This document shows positions 16,173 to 17,801 of a stretch of DNA of 17,801 bases, one piece after another. This DNA is from CAZADS01 sp964483985 (GTDB taxonomy: Bacteria > Pseudomonadota > Alphaproteobacteria > Thalassobaculales > Thalassobaculaceae), in the NCBI GenBank assembly GCA_964483985.1, contig CAZADS010000067.1, positions 1-17,801 of the forward strand. Direction: 5' to 3'. Position 1 is the stretch's first letter. Every line of letters begins with the position of its first letter. The notes below the pieces were generated by a model. That model was not told the origin of the DNA and ran no database searches. It saw only the letters and a program-made list of their open reading frames with translations. The position numbers were made by a program, and so were the translations under genes.

Positions 16173-17042
16173 TTATAGGGAACTGTAACGTTCTACAATT
16201 TCGCGAAACTCCAGTATTTGGTCTGGATTACTTGCCCATCTTGTTGTGCCTCCCATAGGGCTAGATGGAATTAAAACCCTTGTTACTCCCAACTTAGCGA
16301 GTTCAGGAATATCGTCTAAATTTTCAGGTACGGCTACAGTGAATTCCACTTCACTGGGATCCCGCCCATGCTCTTTAGCGGTATTCCGAACAATTTCAAA
16401 TAAATCTAAGGGTGCTCCTCGGGCGGGAAAGTAACCGTCGCCGATTCGGCCGGCCCTTTTGGCTGCAGCCTTGGAGTGACCGCCAACGATAATTGGGATG
16501 GATTTATTGATGGGCTGTGGTCGGCAATATATTGGTTCAAAAGCTACATATTTTCCTTGATATTCGGCTACTTCGTCTCGCCATAGAGCTCGCATCGCTG
16601 CAATGCATTCATCGGTTCTATTGCCTCGGTTTTCAAAAGGAACCCCGATGGCATTGAATTCTTCTTCTAGCCACCCAACGCCAATACCTAAGTCAATACG
16701 TCCCCCAGATAATTGGTCTAGGGTAGCAATTTGTTTAGCAGTCACGACAGGATTTCGCTGTGGAACAATTAAAATACCAGTCGCTAGACGAATTGATTTT
16801 GTGACAGCAGCTAAATAAGCCATGTAGATTAATGGGTCTGGCAACTGGATATCTTCGCTACCATCTCCCATCCTACCTGATTTAGCGTAAGGATATGCAG
16901 ATTTATAATTTTTTGGTACGACCACGTGATCCACTGTCCAAATACTTTCAAAACCAGTTTCTTCGGCCGCTTGAGCAATCTCAACAGCGTTATTTGCCAA
17001 AACATTCCGCCCCGTATTGGCGTAACGAAGTCCAAATTTCAT
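16173..17042 (-). CDS. LLM class flavin-dependent (F420-type) oxidoreductase
   Basis: Luciferase-like monooxygenase fold (TIM barrel) of 289 residues, resembling the F420-dependent subgroup. Visible features are the N-terminal strand MKFGLRYANTG, the helix AVEIAQAAEETGFESIWTVDHVVVP, RLATGILIVPQRNPV then TAKQIATLDQLSGGRIDLGIGVGWLEEEF (the best conserved segment of the family), and a C-terminal IPIIVGGHSKAAAKRAGRIGDGYFP. Cofactor F420 or FMN cannot be told apart by eye; no F420 biosynthesis gene is in the window. ATG 17042 is preceded by GAGGAT (17051-17056) at 8-nt spacing. It converges on the iron-type dehydrogenase with an 82-bp AT-rich gap. It may share a catabolic route with the operon opposite, but position alone supports that. 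Confidence 0.92.
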   Translation of the reverse strand: MKFGLRYANTGRNVLANNAVEIAQAAEETGFESIWTVDHVVVPKNYKSAYPYAKSGRMGDGSEDIQLPDPLIYMAYLAAVTKSIRLATGILIVPQRNPVVTAKQIATLDQLSGGRIDLGIGVGWLEEEFNAIGVPFENRGNRTDECIAAMRALWRDEVAEYQGKYVAFEPIYCRPQPINKSIPIIVGGHSKAAAKRAGRIGDGYFPARGAPLDLFEIVRNTAKEHGRDPSEVEFTVAVPENLDDIPELAKLGVTRVLIPSSPMGGTTRWASNPDQILEFREIVERYSSL

Positions 17043-17376
17043 AGTAATTCATCCTCAGGACGTGATTGGAGTTCTTCTACTATAGGGTTGGTTATGAGCG
17101 GACTATTGTCAATGAATATAGATGAAGTATTGAATAAAAAAGTTCATAATATCGACGTTGTGGGATTTAAATTAAAACTTCAATTCTGGGCCGATCTGCA
17201 TTAAGAAAGTGATGGTTTCGAAATTATTGGCGGTTAGGAGATTTACTGGTTTCCAGTAAATCTAAGAGAAGGACTTTACTGGAACGAGGGGTTTTGAATT
17301 TCTTGTCCCGTGATCTGGGACTCATGGAGCATTACAAATATATAAACATAAGGTTTAGTAGTCGGGGATATAGATT
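17043..17376. other. Divergent intergenic region with palindrome
   Basis: A 334-bp gap between the leftward LLM gene and a rightward SDR. It should hold both promoters. Besides the palindrome at 17239-17263 it has a smaller inverted repeat GTCCC-N7-GGGAC (17305-17321) and a TATAAA at 17341. A 36-codon frame (17094-17204, MSGLLSMNIDEVLNKKVHNI and on) has no good ribosome binding site and is not called as a gene. Confidence 0.4.
17239..17282. repeat. Perfect 11-bp palindrome plus third half-site (operator candidate)
   Basis: AGATTTACTGG (17239-17249) and CCAGTAAATCT (17253-17263) are exact inverted copies around TTT. The core TTTACTGG occurs again in direct orientation at 17275-17282, 33 bp after the first copy, about three helical turns. 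No U-run follows on either strand, which argues against a terminator. It lies 95 bp before the start of the downstream SDR, a plausible position for a regulator binding site. Confidence 0.55.
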
Positions 17377-17801
17377 ATGCAGTCTGTTTGCTTAGTTATA
17401 GGAGCCGGGGCCGGCATCGGTGGTAATGTAGGAAAGCGTTTTGCCAGCGAAGGCTATCATGCAGTACTTTGTCGCAGAACGGATGAGGCGGGTCTTGATC
17501 GTTTAGTCAAGGAAATTAAAGATCAGGGATGGGAAGCTTCTGGTCACCTTATAAACGCGGTCGAAGCAGATAGCATAGAAAATTGTGTTTTCAAAGTAGA
17601 GGCAGAGATTGGGCCAATTGATGTTGTAGTTTACAATTTAGGGTCTCAAGTGGGAGATAGAAAATTACAGGAAACAACTTATAAGACGTTTGAATTAGGA
17701 TGGCGTATGGCGACTTTCGGCTTATTTCGTGTGGCTGCTGTAGTTTGCCCGCTTATGGAGAAACGAGGTTATGGTACTATTCTCGGTACATCAGCGACTG
17801 C
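17377..17801 (+). CDS. SDR family oxidoreductase, 3' end beyond window
   Basis: The first 141 codons of a short-chain dehydrogenase, open to the window edge. It begins MQSVCLVIGAGAGIGGNVGK, a glycine-rich loop GAGAGIGGNVG close to the TGxxxGIG type. CRR after the second strand (near residues 33-35) has basic residues that usually select NADP. YNLGS (near 87-91) stands in for NNAGS, and LGWRMATFGLFRVAAVV fits helix 4/5. The catalytic Tyr-Lys would lie beyond the edge; GTSAT near the edge carries the probable catalytic Ser region. ATG 17377 has GGGG at 17364-17367. It resembles the short SDR subgroup (about 220-240 residues) annotated as oxidoreductases of unknown substrate. Confidence 0.88.
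   Translation, partial: MQSVCLVIGAGAGIGGNVGKRFASEGYHAVLCRRTDEAGLDRLVKEIKDQGWEASGHLINAVEADSIENCVFKVEAEIGPIDVVVYNLGSQVGDRKLQETTYKTFELGWRMATFGLFRVAAVVCPLMEKRGYGTILGTSAT

Overview
The window reads as part of a low-GC alphaproteobacterial chromosome, probably from a free-living, possibly marine, Rhodospirillales-like bacterium. This rests on three things: ribosomal protein S9 with the N-terminal extension typical of alphaproteobacteria, the gene order hom-glpX-recJ that is common in that class, and an OmpA-like lipoprotein of an alphaproteobacterial type next to hom. The abundance of short-chain dehydrogenases (SDRs), a GMC flavoenzyme, a luciferase-like monooxygenase and a group III alcohol dehydrogenase suits a heterotroph that uses many organic compounds. 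The species cannot be named from this sequence.

Layout. Positions 54-665 hold rpsI (TTG start) and its Rho-independent terminator. Positions 680-1015 hold the decayed start of a Sel1-type secreted repeat protein, followed by about 600 bp of AT-rich DNA without a gene. Positions 1637-4366 are a rightward group: an SDR with an expanded glycine-rich loop, a methyltransferase with a possible PqqD-like C-terminal domain, and a gamma-carbonic-anhydrase-like hexapeptide protein. A leftward GMC oxidoreductase (4406-6022) converges on it. An unrecognised 343-residue protein follows (6314-7345), then a gene-poor 430 bp stretch with a possible broken small membrane-protein frame.

Positions 7777-13093 are a housekeeping block: OmpA-like lipoprotein, homoserine dehydrogenase (hom), class II fructose-1,6-bisphosphatase (glpX) and the single-strand exonuclease RecJ. 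tRNA-Glu(UUC) follows at 13215-13290. Just after it sits a possible 30-residue gene with a strong Shine-Dalgarno sequence and a TATAAT box.

Positions 13573-17801 look like an accessory catabolic region. A tight three-gene operon (small probable alpha/beta-barrel protein, classical SDR, iron-type alcohol dehydrogenase/maleylacetate reductase homologue) faces a leftward luciferase-like monooxygenase. Beyond that, an intergenic region with an 11-bp perfect palindrome leads into a further SDR cut by the window edge. The three operon genes probably act on one alcohol or ketone substrate, but nothing in the sequence identifies it.

No insertion sequence, integrase, CRISPR array or rRNA was seen. 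The points most worth checking are the altered metal site of the iron-type dehydrogenase, the palindrome with a third half-site near 17.25 kb, the Sel1 pseudogene, the possible 30-residue gene after tRNA-Glu and the unrecognised 343-residue protein.
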